Positions 1 to 8,194 of a DNA stretch of 64,000 bases are shown here, one piece after another (the first letter of the stretch is position 1; each line of letters starts with the position of its first letter). The position numbers and the translations under genes are program-made. The notes below the pieces were generated by a model. It had not been told where the DNA came from. It worked only from the letters and a program-made list of their open reading frames with translations, and ran no database searches. Source of the stretch: Leptolyngbyaceae cyanobacterium clean351 (GTDB lineage: Bacteria; Cyanobacteriota; Cyanobacteriia; DAIDHW01); contig DAIDHW010000003.1 of the NCBI GenBank assembly GCA_027451865.1, forward strand, positions 99,969 through 163,968, in the 5' to 3' direction.

Positions 1-309
1 CCAGATGACGGGGATGCTTTGCATACCGCGGGCCTATCCACCTACTGGTACAATCCCCAATCGGAAAGCCTGGCCATTTTTCTGCACGACTATCTGATCC
101 GGAAACTTCACCGTCCTGACTACGGGGTGTTCTGGGATAGCCTGGCAGTCAATCGACCCACGGTTTGCCCGATAATCCTCATGGAGTCCGGCTTTATGAT
201 CAACCCTGAGGACTTTGCCTGGATTAGCAACCCCCAGGCTCAGCAACAGTTGGCGGCAGCCATTGCCCAAGGCTTGGCTGAGTGGATTCATTGGCGCACC
301 ACCCCCTAG
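1..309 (+). CDS. N-acetylmuramoyl-L-alanine amidase (Amidase_3), C-terminal part
   Basis: The reading frame is open from base 1, so the gene starts upstream of the window; the TTG at 19 in the ORF track is internal. The residues resemble the C-terminal part of the zinc-dependent Amidase_3 fold, which cleaves the amide bond between MurNAc and the stem peptide in peptidoglycan. DGDALHTAGLSTYWY and ILMESGFMINPEDF fit the cyanobacterial AmiC type; the Glu of MESGF sits where the family has its catalytic Glu (usually ELGF). A short helix (QQQLAAAIAQGLAEWI) ends the domain. The zinc ligands lie outside the window and cannot be checked. It would act in the periplasm in cell separation or wall turnover. 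Confidence 0.8.
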   Translation, partial: PDDGDALHTAGLSTYWYNPQSESLAIFLHDYLIRKLHRPDYGVFWDSLAVNRPTVCPIILMESGFMINPEDFAWISNPQAQQQLAAAIAQGLAEWIHWRTTP

Positions 310-318
310 GCAAAGAGC

Positions 319-618
319 CTAGTAATCGAGGAAGAACGTCATATAGTCCTCGGAGGTGGGTTCCGGCATAGCAGGAGCTGGCAGGGGTGAGCGCAGGTTG
401 TGGATAGATTGGTCTAGGGCACTAGTCTGCCTCTCGATTAGGGCCAAGCGGCGCAGGATTTGTTGCCGGCGCTGTTCCATCCCTGAGAGCTCCTGCAGGA
501 GACGTTTCTTCTCGACAGCTAACTTATAGCTGTCAAGGTAGGCAGCGGCTTCAGTCTTTTGCTTGGGCAGGGAACTAAGCTTGGGGCGAATATCGCCCCG
601 GCGAATCGGTGAGGTCAT
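319..618 (-). CDS. Small conserved-looking coiled-coil protein, function unknown
   Basis: A 99-residue protein starting at ATG. The N-terminus is basic (RRGDIRPKLSSLPKQ), followed by a long charged helix with heptad-like Leu/Ile spacing (about residues 25-72) that should form a coiled coil, then a proline-rich acidic tail ending in EDYMTFFLDY. No signal peptide or membrane segment is visible. It lies between the amidase (convergent, 9-bp gap) and rnc. I do not recognise a characterised family. Its composition and the clean stop-to-stop context suggest a real gene, perhaps cyanobacteria-specific. Confidence 0.6.
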   Translation of the reverse strand: MTSPIRRGDIRPKLSSLPKQKTEAAAYLDSYKLAVEKKRLLQELSGMEQRRQQILRRLALIERQTSALDQSIHNLRSPLPAPAMPEPTSEDYMTFFLDY

Positions 619-745
619 TGACAGTACAAGTGTTTTATAGGATGCTTATTAGGGTTCGAGGGAAGCCATTCAGCCGCCAGAAAAATCTGACCGGCACTAT
701 CCGCCTCTTCTATCATAAGCTCCCCACCTAAAATCTGACTGGGAT

Positions 746-1459
746 TCAGATTGCCTTCTTATCCGTGATGGTAGTGAAAGCCACCTGGGCCGCCGCCTGC
801 TCAGCGGTTTTAATTGAGCGTCCTTTCCCTTCTCCCAAGCACTGCCCTTTCAACCAAACCTCCGCCTTGAACCGGTCCGCATCACCCTGACGGGTACCGC
901 TGATTTCTTGTACTCGGTACTCAGGCAAGACATGGTGGTGAAATTGGGTCCACTCCTGTAGGGCAGCCTTGTAGTTTTGCCGGGCCGGGTCGCGGCGAGT
1001 CTCCTCCGCCAAGCGGCACAAACGGGGTTCTAGCCAGGGGGTAATCAGCTCTAGGGATTGGGTACTCAGATACAGAGCGGCCAAAATTGCCTCTAGGGAA
1101 TCTGCCAACCGTGACAACTCGCCATTTTTATCCTTCTCGGCGCTGCCTCCCACTAACAGGTACTTACCCAAGTTATAGTCGGCGGCAATCTGGGCAAGGG
1201 AACGGTCACTGACAATGATGGAACGGATGGCGGAATAATCCCCCACCGGACTATCGGGGTAAAACTTCCACAGCAGTTGGGAAGCGACTAGCCGCACCAC
1301 AGAATCACCGATGAATTCTAGGCGGTCGTAGTTAAATTGGGTGGAAAATGAAGGATGGGTGAGAGCCTGGTCAAGCAAGGACCACTCAATTGGCAGGCCT
1401 CGGGAAAGGCCTAAACTCTCCGCCAAGGCTTCTAACTGCTGTTGACGCCGGGGATTCAA
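746..1459 (-). CDS. rnc: Ribonuclease III
   Basis: Double-strand-specific endoribonuclease that processes rRNA precursors and structured mRNAs. The RNase III domain is recognisable by YDRLEFIGDSVVRL (canonical NERLEFLGD signature, metal-binding Glu/Asp kept) and DSLEAILAALYL, which holds the second catalytic Glu. A dsRNA-binding domain follows (NYKAALQEWTQ ... GEGKGRSIKTAEQAAAQVA). The ORF track starts at a TTG at 1531, but two TATAAT hexamers lie inside that extension. I therefore prefer the TTG at 1459, giving 237 aa, near the usual length. No clear Shine-Dalgarno sequence precedes either start, so the start is uncertain while the identity is firm. Confidence 0.88.
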   Translation of the reverse strand: MNPRRQQQLEALAESLGLSRGLPIEWSLLDQALTHPSFSTQFNYDRLEFIGDSVVRLVASQLLWKFYPDSPVGDYSAIRSIIVSDRSLAQIAADYNLGKYLLVGGSAEKDKNGELSRLADSLEAILAALYLSTQSLELITPWLEPRLCRLAEETRRDPARQNYKAALQEWTQFHHHVLPEYRVQEISGTRQGDADRFKAEVWLKGQCLGEGKGRSIKTAEQAAAQVAFTTITDKKAI

Positions 1460-1502
1460 GGTACTAACAGGGATTAGAAAATAATTATATGTGCGGGCAA
1501 TG

Positions 1503-1531
1503 ATTATACTGCCTAGCCTAGGCCGCGACAA
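1503..1531 (-). promoter_or_regulatory. Putative sigma70-type promoter of rnc
   Basis: On the minus strand TTGTCG (1531-1526) is followed after 17 nt by a perfect TATAAT (1508-1503). A second TATAAT lies at 1489-1484 without a good -35. Both fall inside the N-terminal extension proposed by the ORF track, which supports a downstream start for rnc. Confidence 0.5.
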
Positions 1532-1583
1532 TCATTCCAGGGAAAACAGTCGCAGACTCTGGGGGAGACTCTATCCTTGCAAA

Positions 1584-1653
1584 GGCGGCACCCAGACTCG
1601 AACTGGGGGTGAAGGTTTTGCAGACCCTTGCCTTACCACTTGGCTATGCCGCC
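1584..1653 (-). tRNA. tRNA-Cys (GCA)
   Basis: The minus strand folds into a full cloverleaf. The acceptor stem is GGCGGCA/TGCCGCC, the D arm GCC-AAGTGGTAA-GGC, the anticodon loop CTGCAAA (anticodon GCA) on stem AGGGT/ACCTT, and the T arm CCCAG-TTCGAGT-CTGGG. All stems pair, with one G-T wobble. No CCA is encoded. It sits in the gap between hisA and rnc, on the same strand. Confidence 0.95.
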
Positions 1654-1760
1654 GGGAACCGCATTTGGCGGTGATAACTTCCAGACCGAAGCCGGCCTAG
1701 ACTATCGTATAGTCTGTATCTTCAAATATACACCAATTGCCAGCAGATCCAAAGGCTTCC

Positions 1761-2534
1761 CTAGGCCAGGGCCGAAGACCCCAGGTTGGGGGGGACGTCC
1801 TGGATTCTCCCCTGGCCTACGGCCCGCAGAGCCTCAGGTAGGGAGAGCGCTCCCGTGTAGAGGGCCCGACCGAGGATTACCCCTGATACCCCTAGGGGCT
1901 CCAGAGATAGCAGTCCCAACAGGTCCCTACCACTACTTACTCCCCCAGAGGCAATCACAGGTACTGTAGACGCCTGGGCAACTTCCCGCAGAGCTGCCAA
2001 GTTGGGTCCCTGGAGAGTACCATCCCGGTGAATATCGGTGTAGATGACTCCCGCCACCCCGAAACTTCCTACCTCTTGCACCAGGTCTAGGGCTGCCAGG
2101 GTAGAGGTTTCTCGCCAGCCCCGCGTCGCCACCTTACCGTCCCGAGCGTCAATCCCTACCAGGACTCGGCCGGAAAACTCTCGACAGACCCGGGCCACCA
2201 GTTGGGGGTCTTCCACGGCTACAGTGCCAAGGACCACCTGATCCACACCCAAGTCGAGCAGTTGAGCCACCCGCTCCCGGTCCCGCAGACCACCCCCTAC
2301 CTGCAAGGGAAGGGACACGGCCTGACGAATTTGATGGATCACGGCCAAGTTGACCGGATGTCCGTCCCTCGCCCCATCTAAGTCCACAAGATGGATCCGG
2401 TCTGCTCCTTGGGCGGCCCAGTGACTAGCCACAGCGACAGGATCGGGGGAAAAGACCTCAGACTGCTCGTACTCCCCCTGGTAGAGGCGTACGCACTGAC
2501 CCTGGAGAATATCAATGGCGGGAATTATCTTCAC
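1761..2534 (-). CDS. hisA: Phosphoribosylformimino-5-aminoimidazole carboxamide ribotide isomerase
   Basis: Cytosolic (beta/alpha)8 barrel enzyme converting ProFAR to PRFAR in histidine biosynthesis. The start motif [19 protein letters not shown] holds the catalytic Asp of PAIDI. Further family motifs are [29 protein letters not shown] (second catalytic Asp in the DIxRDG loop) and VIASGGVSS. The ORF track adds 27 residues upstream. I place the start at the GTG (2534) directly before KIIPAIDI, giving 257 aa, the normal size. It is divergent from the sugar aminotransferase gene with a 64-bp gap. No other his gene is in the window. Confidence 0.93.
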   Translation of the reverse strand: MKIIPAIDILQGQCVRLYQGEYEQSEVFSPDPVAVASHWAAQGADRIHLVDLDGARDGHPVNLAVIHQIRQAVSLPLQVGGGLRDRERVAQLLDLGVDQVVLGTVAVEDPQLVARVCREFSGRVLVGIDARDGKVATRGWRETSTLAALDLVQEVGSFGVAGVIYTDIHRDGTLQGPNLAALREVAQASTVPVIASGGVSSGRDLLGLLSLEPLGVSGVILGRALYTGALSLPEALRAVGQGRIQDVPPNLGSSALA

Positions 2535-2598
2535 CTTGCAAATTAGTCTTGGAGTATTTTGATCTAGGATACAGCTACCCCGCCTTCCTGCCTTGCCC

Positions 2599-3705
2599 AT
2601 GGCTCTAATTCCCATTAACGACCTACAGCGTCGGCACGCTCCCTTTAGAGAACAATACGAACAAAAAATTCAACAGGTAGTACGGCAGGGTTGGTACGTA
2701 TTGGGCCCGGAGGTGGAGCAGTTCGAGCAGGAATTTGCCACCTACTGTCAAGCCGAGTTTGCCGTCGGCGTAGCCAATGGCACCGATGCCCTAGAGCTTG
2801 CCCTGCGGGCCCTTGACCTCCCTCCCCAGGCCCAGGTAGCCACGGTGGCCAACGCTGGTATGTATAGCACCCACGCTATCCTGGCGGTGGGGGCAGTGCC
2901 CCTCTACATTGACCTGGACCCAGTGACCATGACCATGGACCCCCAGGACCTCCAGGAGCGCCTCACTGAACGGACCAGGGCGGTTATTGTCACTCATCTG
3001 TACGGTCAAATGGCGGCTATGCCCTCCCTGATCCAGGTAGCTGCCTCCTGGGGCATACCCCTGGTGGAGGACTGTGCCCAGGCCCACGGCGCCCAGCTAG
3101 AGGGCAAGCCAGCGGGGTCTTGGGGGGATCTAGGTTGTTTTAGTTTCTACCCCACCAAAAATCTAGGGGCATTGGGGGATGGGGGGGCCCTAGTTACCTC
3201 CAAGGCCACTCTGGCCCAGGCAGTCCGGTCCCTGCGCCAGTACGGCTGGGAGCAAAAATATCTTGTCGGGCGGCCTGGGGGGCGCAACAGCCGCCTAGAT
3301 GAGCTCCAAGCTGCCCTCCTGCGGCTACAGCTGCCCCACCTAAGCCGCTGGAACCAACGCCGGGCTGATATTGCCACCAAATACACCCAGGGGTTACAAG
3401 ACTTAGGCCTAGAGCTGCCCCAAGCTACCTACCCCAGCTGCGTTGCGCACCTGTACGTCCTCCGCTGCCCCTGGCGAGACCACCTGCGCGCTTGTTTGCG
3501 CGAGCAAGGAATTGGCACCGATATTCACTACCCCCAGCCCGATCATCAACAGGTCACCATTACTCCCCACCCCTTTGCCCAGGTCAGCCTGCCAGTCACG
3601 GAGCGAGTCTGCGGAGAGGTCCTCACCCTCCCCTGTTTTCCGGAACTAGCTGACACTGAGGTAGACCAGGTAATCAGCGCTGTTAGGGCAGTTAGTCATG
3701 GGTGA
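2599..3705 (+). CDS. DegT/DnrJ/EryC1/StrS-family sugar aminotransferase (FdtB-like)
   Basis: A PLP-dependent aminotransferase of 368 aa acting on nucleotide-linked keto-sugars. [20 protein letters not shown] binds PLP, and [17 protein letters not shown] contains the lysine expected to form the Schiff base. [16 protein letters not shown] and [13 protein letters not shown] are also typical. The ATG at 2599 is preferred over the upstream TTG at 2593. The stop overlaps the next ATG by 8 bp, so the two genes are translationally coupled. With an FdtA-like ketoisomerase at the end of the cluster, the likely product is a dTDP-3-amino-3,6-dideoxyhexose; the exact sugar (Fuc3N or Qui3N) cannot be told from sequence. 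Confidence 0.85.
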   Translation: MALIPINDLQRRHAPFREQYEQKIQQVVRQGWYVLGPEVEQFEQEFATYCQAEFAVGVANGTDALELALRALDLPPQAQVATVANAGMYSTHAILAVGAVPLYIDLDPVTMTMDPQDLQERLTERTRAVIVTHLYGQMAAMPSLIQVAASWGIPLVEDCAQAHGAQLEGKPAGSWGDLGCFSFYPTKNLGALGDGGALVTSKATLAQAVRSLRQYGWEQKYLVGRPGGRNSRLDELQAALLRLQLPHLSRWNQRRADIATKYTQGLQDLGLELPQATYPSCVAHLYVLRCPWRDHLRACLREQGIGTDIHYPQPDHQQVTITPHPFAQVSLPVTERVCGEVLTLPCFPELADTEVDQVISAVRAVSHG

Positions 3706-4573
3706 CGTGGGCTTGAGGACCCTAGAACCAGATGACGCTCCGGCCTGGGACCGCTGGATCCAAGTCTCCCCCATGGGGACCCGCGAGCACCTCTGGGAGT
3801 GCCGGGGGGCGGGCAACAACTGCTCCCTGGTATTTGAACAGAAGGCTCAGTGGTGGGCAGTCCTACCGGCCATCCTCAACCCCCATGACCCCCAGGAGGT
3901 AATCAGTGGCCCCGGGCTAGGGGGCGGATTAGTACACCCCAACACCTGCCGAGGGAGTGCCCTGATCCAAGCCCTGATCCAGGCTATGGGCTACTATCGG
4001 ACCTTGGGCCTAACTCGGTTAATCTACCATCCAATACCTCTGATCTATCAAGACTTTCCCTTAACGGATGATGTGTACGCCTGTTTTCGCCTCCAGGCCC
4101 AGAGGCTGCCTTGCCAGTGGTCACCAATTCTGGACCTGCGGGGGGATGGGAGCACCCCGCCAACCGTAGGAGGAGAAGAAGAAGTAGTTGTTCATCCCAG
4201 CCCCCTAGAAGAGTTGCAACCCCTGTGTCCCCAGGTCTGGGAATCCTTAATGGTTATCCAGGCCACTCACCCAGAGCACCTAGAATGGGTGGGGGTATGG
4301 CAGGGAGAGCAGCTGCTAGCCGGGGCAGCGGTGGGGAAACATCGGCAGGTAAGTGAAGTCTACGGTTATGGATCTGCTCAGCCTGAGGCTCTGGCCTGCC
4401 TGTGGCGTTTCTGCGGTGAACAAGCCAGGAGCCGGGGAGCCCGCTATCTGGATTTCGGCCCCCACCGACCGGATCTGAGGGGAGTAGGGAGCTTTGGTTT
4501 GGGCAGTAGTTTACGGGAGGCCTACCAACTTGATCTAACTCAAGAGTTGCCCGCCACCCTCCTGCACCCTTGA
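3698..4573 (+). CDS. FemAB/GNAT-like acyltransferase in surface-sugar cluster
   Basis: A 291-residue protein starting at an ATG inside the stop region of the aminotransferase gene. The segment YHPIPLIYQDFPLTDDVYACFRL resembles GNAT/FemAB-like proteins found in polysaccharide clusters. The second half (ARYLDFGPHRPDLRGVGSFGLGSS) looks like the acyl-acceptor half of a duplicated GNAT fold. No signal peptide or membrane helix is seen, so it is probably cytosolic. From context I infer acylation of the amino group installed by the preceding aminotransferase. That is inference: the acyl donor and acceptor are unknown, and FdtC-type hexapeptide acetyltransferases are unrelated to it. Confidence 0.6.
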   Translation: MGDVGLRTLEPDDAPAWDRWIQVSPMGTREHLWECRGAGNNCSLVFEQKAQWWAVLPAILNPHDPQEVISGPGLGGGLVHPNTCRGSALIQALIQAMGYYRTLGLTRLIYHPIPLIYQDFPLTDDVYACFRLQAQRLPCQWSPILDLRGDGSTPPTVGGEEEVVVHPSPLEELQPLCPQVWESLMVIQATHPEHLEWVGVWQGEQLLAGAAVGKHRQVSEVYGYGSAQPEALACLWRFCGEQARSRGARYLDFGPHRPDLRGVGSFGLGSSLREAYQLDLTQELPATLLHP

Positions 4574-4666
4574 TCCTCCGGGCCATAATCAGAAATAATC
4601 GTCTCCTAGGAAGCCGGGAAGGCTAGTCCTAAAGTTTCCTACCCTGACCTCCAACGGCCTGCCCCC

Positions 4667-5593
4667 ATGCCCAAGTTATCTGTGGTTATCCCGGTGTACT
4701 TCAACGAAGATTCCCTGAGACCTCTGTTTCAGGAGCTCCAGGTTGTAGCCGAAAAGCTCCAGCAGCGAGGCTTGGAGATGGAAATCATCTGTGTTGACGA
4801 CGGTTCAGGTGACCAGTCCCTAGCTACCTTGCTCGAGCTGAAGCAACAGCACCCTGCTGACACCAAGGTGGTGAAGCTCACCCGGAACTTCGGGGCCAAT
4901 CCGGCCTGCCTTGCGGGTACCCACTTTGTCACCGGGGACTGCTTTACCTTCCTGTCAGCTGACCTCCAAGACCCCCCCCAGCTGGTCCTAGAGATGGTAG
5001 ACCTGTGGTTGATGGGTCATCGGTTTGTGGTTTGTGCCCGCGGGGGTCGTCGAGACCCGGGACTTACGGGCCTATGGGCAAACCTGTTCTACAGGATAGT
5101 CAGGCTTTTGATCATCCGCGACTACCCCCACGGAGGCTACGACCTATGTCTGATGGATAAAGTTTTCCTGCGGGAGCTCAAGCGCTGTGGCAAAAACGTT
5201 AACATCAGCCTGTTTATTTATTGGTTGGGCTTTAAGCCCAAGACTATCCTTTACCAGAGGCAAGCCCGACAGCACGGCAAGTCCCGTTGGACCCTGGTGA
5301 AAAAGATCAAATTATTTTTCGACTCGCTCCTGGGGTTTTCCCCTTTTCCCATGCGCCTGATTTCTTCCTTTGGCTTGCTGGTTTCCACCCTCAGTTTCGC
5401 GTACGGGTCCTATATCTTTATCAGCACTCTGACCGGTGGGGTTACCGAGCCGGGATTTGCCTCCGTCGTCAGTCTGATTACCTTTTTACTCGGCTTGATT
5501 ATTATCATGCTGGGCCTGATCGGTGAGTACATCTGGCGTATCTATGACCAAGTCAACGGCATGCCAGAGTCAGTCATCGATGAAGTATATTAG
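4667..5593 (+). CDS. Glycosyltransferase family 2, GtrB/DPM1-like, membrane anchored
   Basis: A 308-aa GT-A fold enzyme transferring sugars to polyprenyl phosphate. LSVVIPVYFNEDSL begins the nucleotide-binding region, VDDGSGD is the first Asp motif, and FLSADLQDPP is the second with the metal-binding DxD-like acid. RQARQHGKSRWTLVKKIKLFFDSL is the typical juxtamembrane stretch. Two C-terminal helices follow (FGLLVSTLSFAYGSYIF and SLITFLLGLIIIMLGLIGEYIW). This is the architecture of GtrB, which loads undecaprenyl phosphate with a sugar. Its 3' end overlaps the GtrA gene by 14 bp, matching the usual gtrA-gtrB pairing, though the gene order is reversed here. Confidence 0.85.
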   Translation: MPKLSVVIPVYFNEDSLRPLFQELQVVAEKLQQRGLEMEIICVDDGSGDQSLATLLELKQQHPADTKVVKLTRNFGANPACLAGTHFVTGDCFTFLSADLQDPPQLVLEMVDLWLMGHRFVVCARGGRRDPGLTGLWANLFYRIVRLLIIRDYPHGGYDLCLMDKVFLRELKRCGKNVNISLFIYWLGFKPKTILYQRQARQHGKSRWTLVKKIKLFFDSLLGFSPFPMRLISSFGLLVSTLSFAYGSYIFISTLTGGVTEPGFASVVSLITFLLGLIIIMLGLIGEYIWRIYDQVNGMPESVIDEVY

Positions 5594-5954
5594 CCAAGAG
5601 GCCCTGCGCTTCCTTGTCTGGGGAGTTGCGAACACCGCCCTCTCAACCCTGGTTTACTATCTTCTGGTATTGTTTCTGCCCTACGGGCTTGCCTATAGCT
5701 TGGCTTACGCCGGGGGCGTTTATCTTAACTACTTTACCAATTCCCGGTTTGTATTCCAGACCCGCCTTTCCCTGGGTAAGGCCTTTAGTTACCCCCTTGT
5801 CTACGGGGTGCAGTACCTGATCAGTCTGGTGTTACTGGAGCTTTTTGTCCGAGGGCTGGAGGTAAGCATCTGGCTAGCCCCTTGGCTAGTGGTGGTGGCT
5901 CGTTGGCCCCTGTCGTATCTGATGAACCGTTTAGTGATCAAAAATGCCCCTTGA
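5580..5954 (+). CDS. GtrA family membrane protein
   Basis: A 124-residue protein with four predicted membrane helices and the family signature YLNYFTNSRFVF. GtrA-type proteins are thought to flip polyprenyl-phosphate sugars made by GtrB enzymes across the membrane. The ORF track begins at 5523, but the ATG at 5580 (MKYISQEALRFLVWG) gives the usual length and overlaps the glycosyltransferase stop by 14 bp. The 3' end overlaps the next ATG by 11 bp. The tight coupling on both sides argues for a single operon. Confidence 0.82.
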   Translation: MKYISQEALRFLVWGVANTALSTLVYYLLVLFLPYGLAYSLAYAGGVYLNYFTNSRFVFQTRLSLGKAFSYPLVYGVQYLISLVLLELFVRGLEVSIWLAPWLVVVARWPLSYLMNRLVIKNAP

Positions 5955-6351
5955 TAACTGCCGCACGATTAAGCTGCCTAAGATTACCGACCTGCGGGGT
6001 AACCTCACCTTTATCGAGGGGGAAAACCATATTCCCTTTGCGGTGCAGCGAGTTTTCTACCTCTATGATGTGCCCACGGGGGAGTCCCGAGGGGCCCACG
6101 CCCACAAACAGCTAGAGCAGTTTTTAGTTTGTCTGTCCGGCAGCTTTGATGTGGTGCTAGACGACGGCCGGGCCAGCAAAACCATCCACCTGAACCGTCC
6201 CTGGGTAGGCTTGTATATCCCGCCGATGATCTGGGCAGCGGAGGTGAACTTCGATCCAGGTTCCGTGTGCCTGGTGTTGACCTCCCACCGCTATGATGAA
6301 GCTGACTATTACCGAGACTACGACCAGTTCCTCGCGGCCTGTCGCTTATAG
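5944..6351 (+). CDS. FdtA/QdtA-like dTDP-keto-sugar 3,4-ketoisomerase (WxcM-like cupin)
   Basis: A 135-residue single-domain cupin. The N-terminal ITDLRGNLTFIEG and ESRGAHAHKQLEQFLVCLSGSF are hallmarks of the FdtA/WxcM group, whose catalytic His lies in the HAHK loop. IPPMIWAAEVNF and YDEADYYRDYDQF complete the fold. Known members convert dTDP-4-keto-6-deoxyglucose to the 3-keto isomer, the substrate of FdtB/QdtB-type aminotransferases such as the one at 2599. It is the last gene of the five-gene set. The precise stereochemistry (FdtA galacto versus QdtA gluco) cannot be decided from sequence. Confidence 0.82.
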   Translation: MPLDNCRTIKLPKITDLRGNLTFIEGENHIPFAVQRVFYLYDVPTGESRGAHAHKQLEQFLVCLSGSFDVVLDDGRASKTIHLNRPWVGLYIPPMIWAAEVNFDPGSVCLVLTSHRYDEADYYRDYDQFLAACRL

Positions 6352-6435
6352 AGTTATTAGTCTCCTAAGCTATCCCAACACCTGTGATACCCTCGGTAGA
6401 TACCAGCAATACCTAGCCCTAGCGGATACATCTCC

Positions 6436-7194
6436 ATGCAACTGCGAGACTTTCTTGAGCTGATTCACCCAGTTCTAGTGATAACGATCGTATTTCCCTT
6501 GGTTGGCTTAGCGGTTTACTTTGCTTGGCAAACCCGGCAGCGGCGCCTCCAAGCCCGTACTGGGCAAAAACCCCCCGGTCCTGCCCTAGCTGGTATTACC
6601 CACATGCGGGTGGGTCATTATCTTACTGGTGCAGTAGTAGGGGTTTGTCTGGTCGCCCTGGGTTTTGATACCCTAGACAGCGCCATCCAGGCAGATGCCT
6701 TTGTCAAGGAGCCTGTACAGATGGGGTTTTTGGGGCTGATGTTCATCGCCACCCTGGCAGCCCTGGGCTTTCTCTACATTTCCCGCCCCTGGGGGTGGCG
6801 ACTGGTTTTCGCCCTGCTCACGGAGGTGGGGGTACTGGTGCTAGGCTTTCAGGACACCCTATTCAACCGTCCCGAACAATGGATTTTTAGGCGGGACTAC
6901 GAGTGGCAGTTCTCCCATTTTTACTCCGGCCTAGTGGTAACCACCCTGATGATTATTTCCCTGGGGATTGTGCCCCAAATCTACCGGTCTTCGGGCTGGC
7001 GGACCCTCCACATCACCCTGAACACCCTAGCTTTACTGTTCTTTTTGGGCCAAGCCATGACCGGCACTCGGGACCTGATTGAGATCCCCTTAACCTGGCA
7101 GACACCATACATAGAACAGTTGTATAATCTCAACTGCAACGTCAAACCCTGTCAGGTGACTCTCCAGACTAAGACCGGTCCCGGGTCTCCCTAG
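6436..7194 (+). CDS. DUF4079-like multi-pass membrane protein
   Basis: A 252-aa protein with about six to seven hydrophobic helices and conserved-looking His-containing stretches (LELIHPVLVI near residue 10, ITHMRVGHYLTGAVVG near 55, FSHFYSGLVVTT near 155, LHITLNTLALLFF near 195). This layout, with His in several helices, is that of cyanobacterial DUF4079 proteins, whose pattern recalls b-type haem membrane proteins. Haem binding is inference only. The tail (CNVKPCQVTLQTK) has two Cys. The 3' end overlaps the convergent gene by 26 bp. Confidence 0.65.
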   Translation: MQLRDFLELIHPVLVITIVFPLVGLAVYFAWQTRQRRLQARTGQKPPGPALAGITHMRVGHYLTGAVVGVCLVALGFDTLDSAIQADAFVKEPVQMGFLGLMFIATLAALGFLYISRPWGWRLVFALLTEVGVLVLGFQDTLFNRPEQWIFRRDYEWQFSHFYSGLVVTTLMIISLGIVPQIYRSSGWRTLHITLNTLALLFFLGQAMTGTRDLIEIPLTWQTPYIEQLYNLNCNVKPCQVTLQTKTGPGSP

Positions 7195-7936
7195 GCCGGT
7201 CAAGACTTAGGCCTCCCCCTTCCTGTAAATAGTACAGATTATAGTAGGTCACTGCCTTGATGGTTTGGGTCAGGGGCAAAATGATCACCGCCCCGGCAAT
7301 CCCGGGGACAAAGGCGAACAGGAGGTTTAACCCTTGGGTGATCAGCTGCACTGGCACGGTGACCAGAAAATCCACCAAGAGGATATTCTGAATCCACCAC
7401 ACATTCCCCCTAGTAAGTTGCCAGCTGCGACCTACGGCACTAAAGGGTGTAGACCCCGACTCCTGCACCAGAGGGAGCTCAGGGAAGTAAAACCGGGAGT
7501 ACACCCAGGTAACTGCAAACAGCCAGAAGACAAGGCCCACCACCCAACAGCCAATACCCACCCCTAGGGCCAAGGGGGGCTGGTCATGAACTAACTCCAC
7601 CAGAAATGCCCCAGTTATCAGGCAACTAATAGACAAGACAAGCACAACCACCCCCATCAGGAGCCCGACCACTAGGTAGGCACCAAGGAACCCCCACAGA
7701 CGGCCGCCAAGACGGTCTCTGGCCTCTTCAGTGGTTTCCGGCTCGCCAATTAAAACCTGGAAGGCCAGACGAGATAAGAGAGCCGCGTTTCTAGAGGATT
7801 TGGCCCAGCCGTAGATAGGGAGGAAGGACCAAGCGACAGCCAAAAAACTCACCCGTAAAAATTGGTCTAGGTTAGCCCGATAAATGCTCACACTAATGCT
7901 AACCACGTTACCGGCTGACAGGGGGGGATAATACAT
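7169..7936 (-). CDS. Multi-pass membrane protein (GPDPase_memb/DUF975-like), unknown function
   Basis: A 255-residue integral membrane protein with roughly five to six helices and a central loop rich in charged residues (GEPETTEEARDRLGGRLWG). The segment FSAVGRSWQLTRGNVWWIQNILL, where an amphipathic helix precedes a transmembrane pair, is typical of the glycerophosphodiesterase membrane-domain/DUF975 superfamily. No catalytic domain is attached. It is convergent with the DUF4079 gene and divergent from urtA. The start ATG at 7936 is unremarkable. The function is unknown. Confidence 0.6.
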   Translation of the reverse strand: MYYPPLSAGNVVSISVSIYRANLDQFLRVSFLAVAWSFLPIYGWAKSSRNAALLSRLAFQVLIGEPETTEEARDRLGGRLWGFLGAYLVVGLLMGVVVLVLSISCLITGAFLVELVHDQPPLALGVGIGCWVVGLVFWLFAVTWVYSRFYFPELPLVQESGSTPFSAVGRSWQLTRGNVWWIQNILLVDFLVTVPVQLITQGLNLLFAFVPGIAGAVIILPLTQTIKAVTYYNLYYLQEGGGLSLDRPRETRDRS

Positions 7937-8086
7937 GGGTGCGAGCTGCCAAGGTAGATACTTCTGTGCTTACTGAGGAATTTAGGCCCAGCCCAGCCTG
8001 ACATTGTCCTGAGAATAACCCAAAAATCCACCTCCCCCTCATCGGTAAGAAATCCTCAGCCGGGAATTGTATAGCTTTGTTTAATT

Positions 8087-8129
8087 GTATGAAAAAGTAC
8101 ATTTTACCCGATCTGATGAGCTGTACGAT
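8087..8129 (+). promoter_or_regulatory. NtcA-activated promoter of urtA (NtcA box plus -10)
   Basis: GTATGAAAAAGTAC at 8087-8100 is a perfect GTA-N8-TAC NtcA site. TACGAT at 8124-8129 matches the TAN3T -10 element, 23 nt downstream of the box. This is the classic class II NtcA promoter in which the box replaces the -35. It lies 94 bp before urtA, so urea uptake should be induced when 2-oxoglutarate signals nitrogen limitation. Confidence 0.85.
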
Positions 8130-8194
8130 GGCCCCACTGCTAGGGTTCCCCCCTGAAGTACCCCTGCCTGAGGAGAATTAGGACTTTTAGGTTA

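Noticed and set aside
2535-2615. 27-residue N-terminal extension of HisA in the ORF track
   Set aside because: The family begins at KIIPAIDI, and a GTG directly precedes it; the extension overlaps the region upstream of the divergent gene.
6400-6420. GTA...TAC pair before the DUF4079 gene considered as an NtcA box
   Set aside because: The spacing is 11 nt, not 8, so it does not fit the NtcA consensus.
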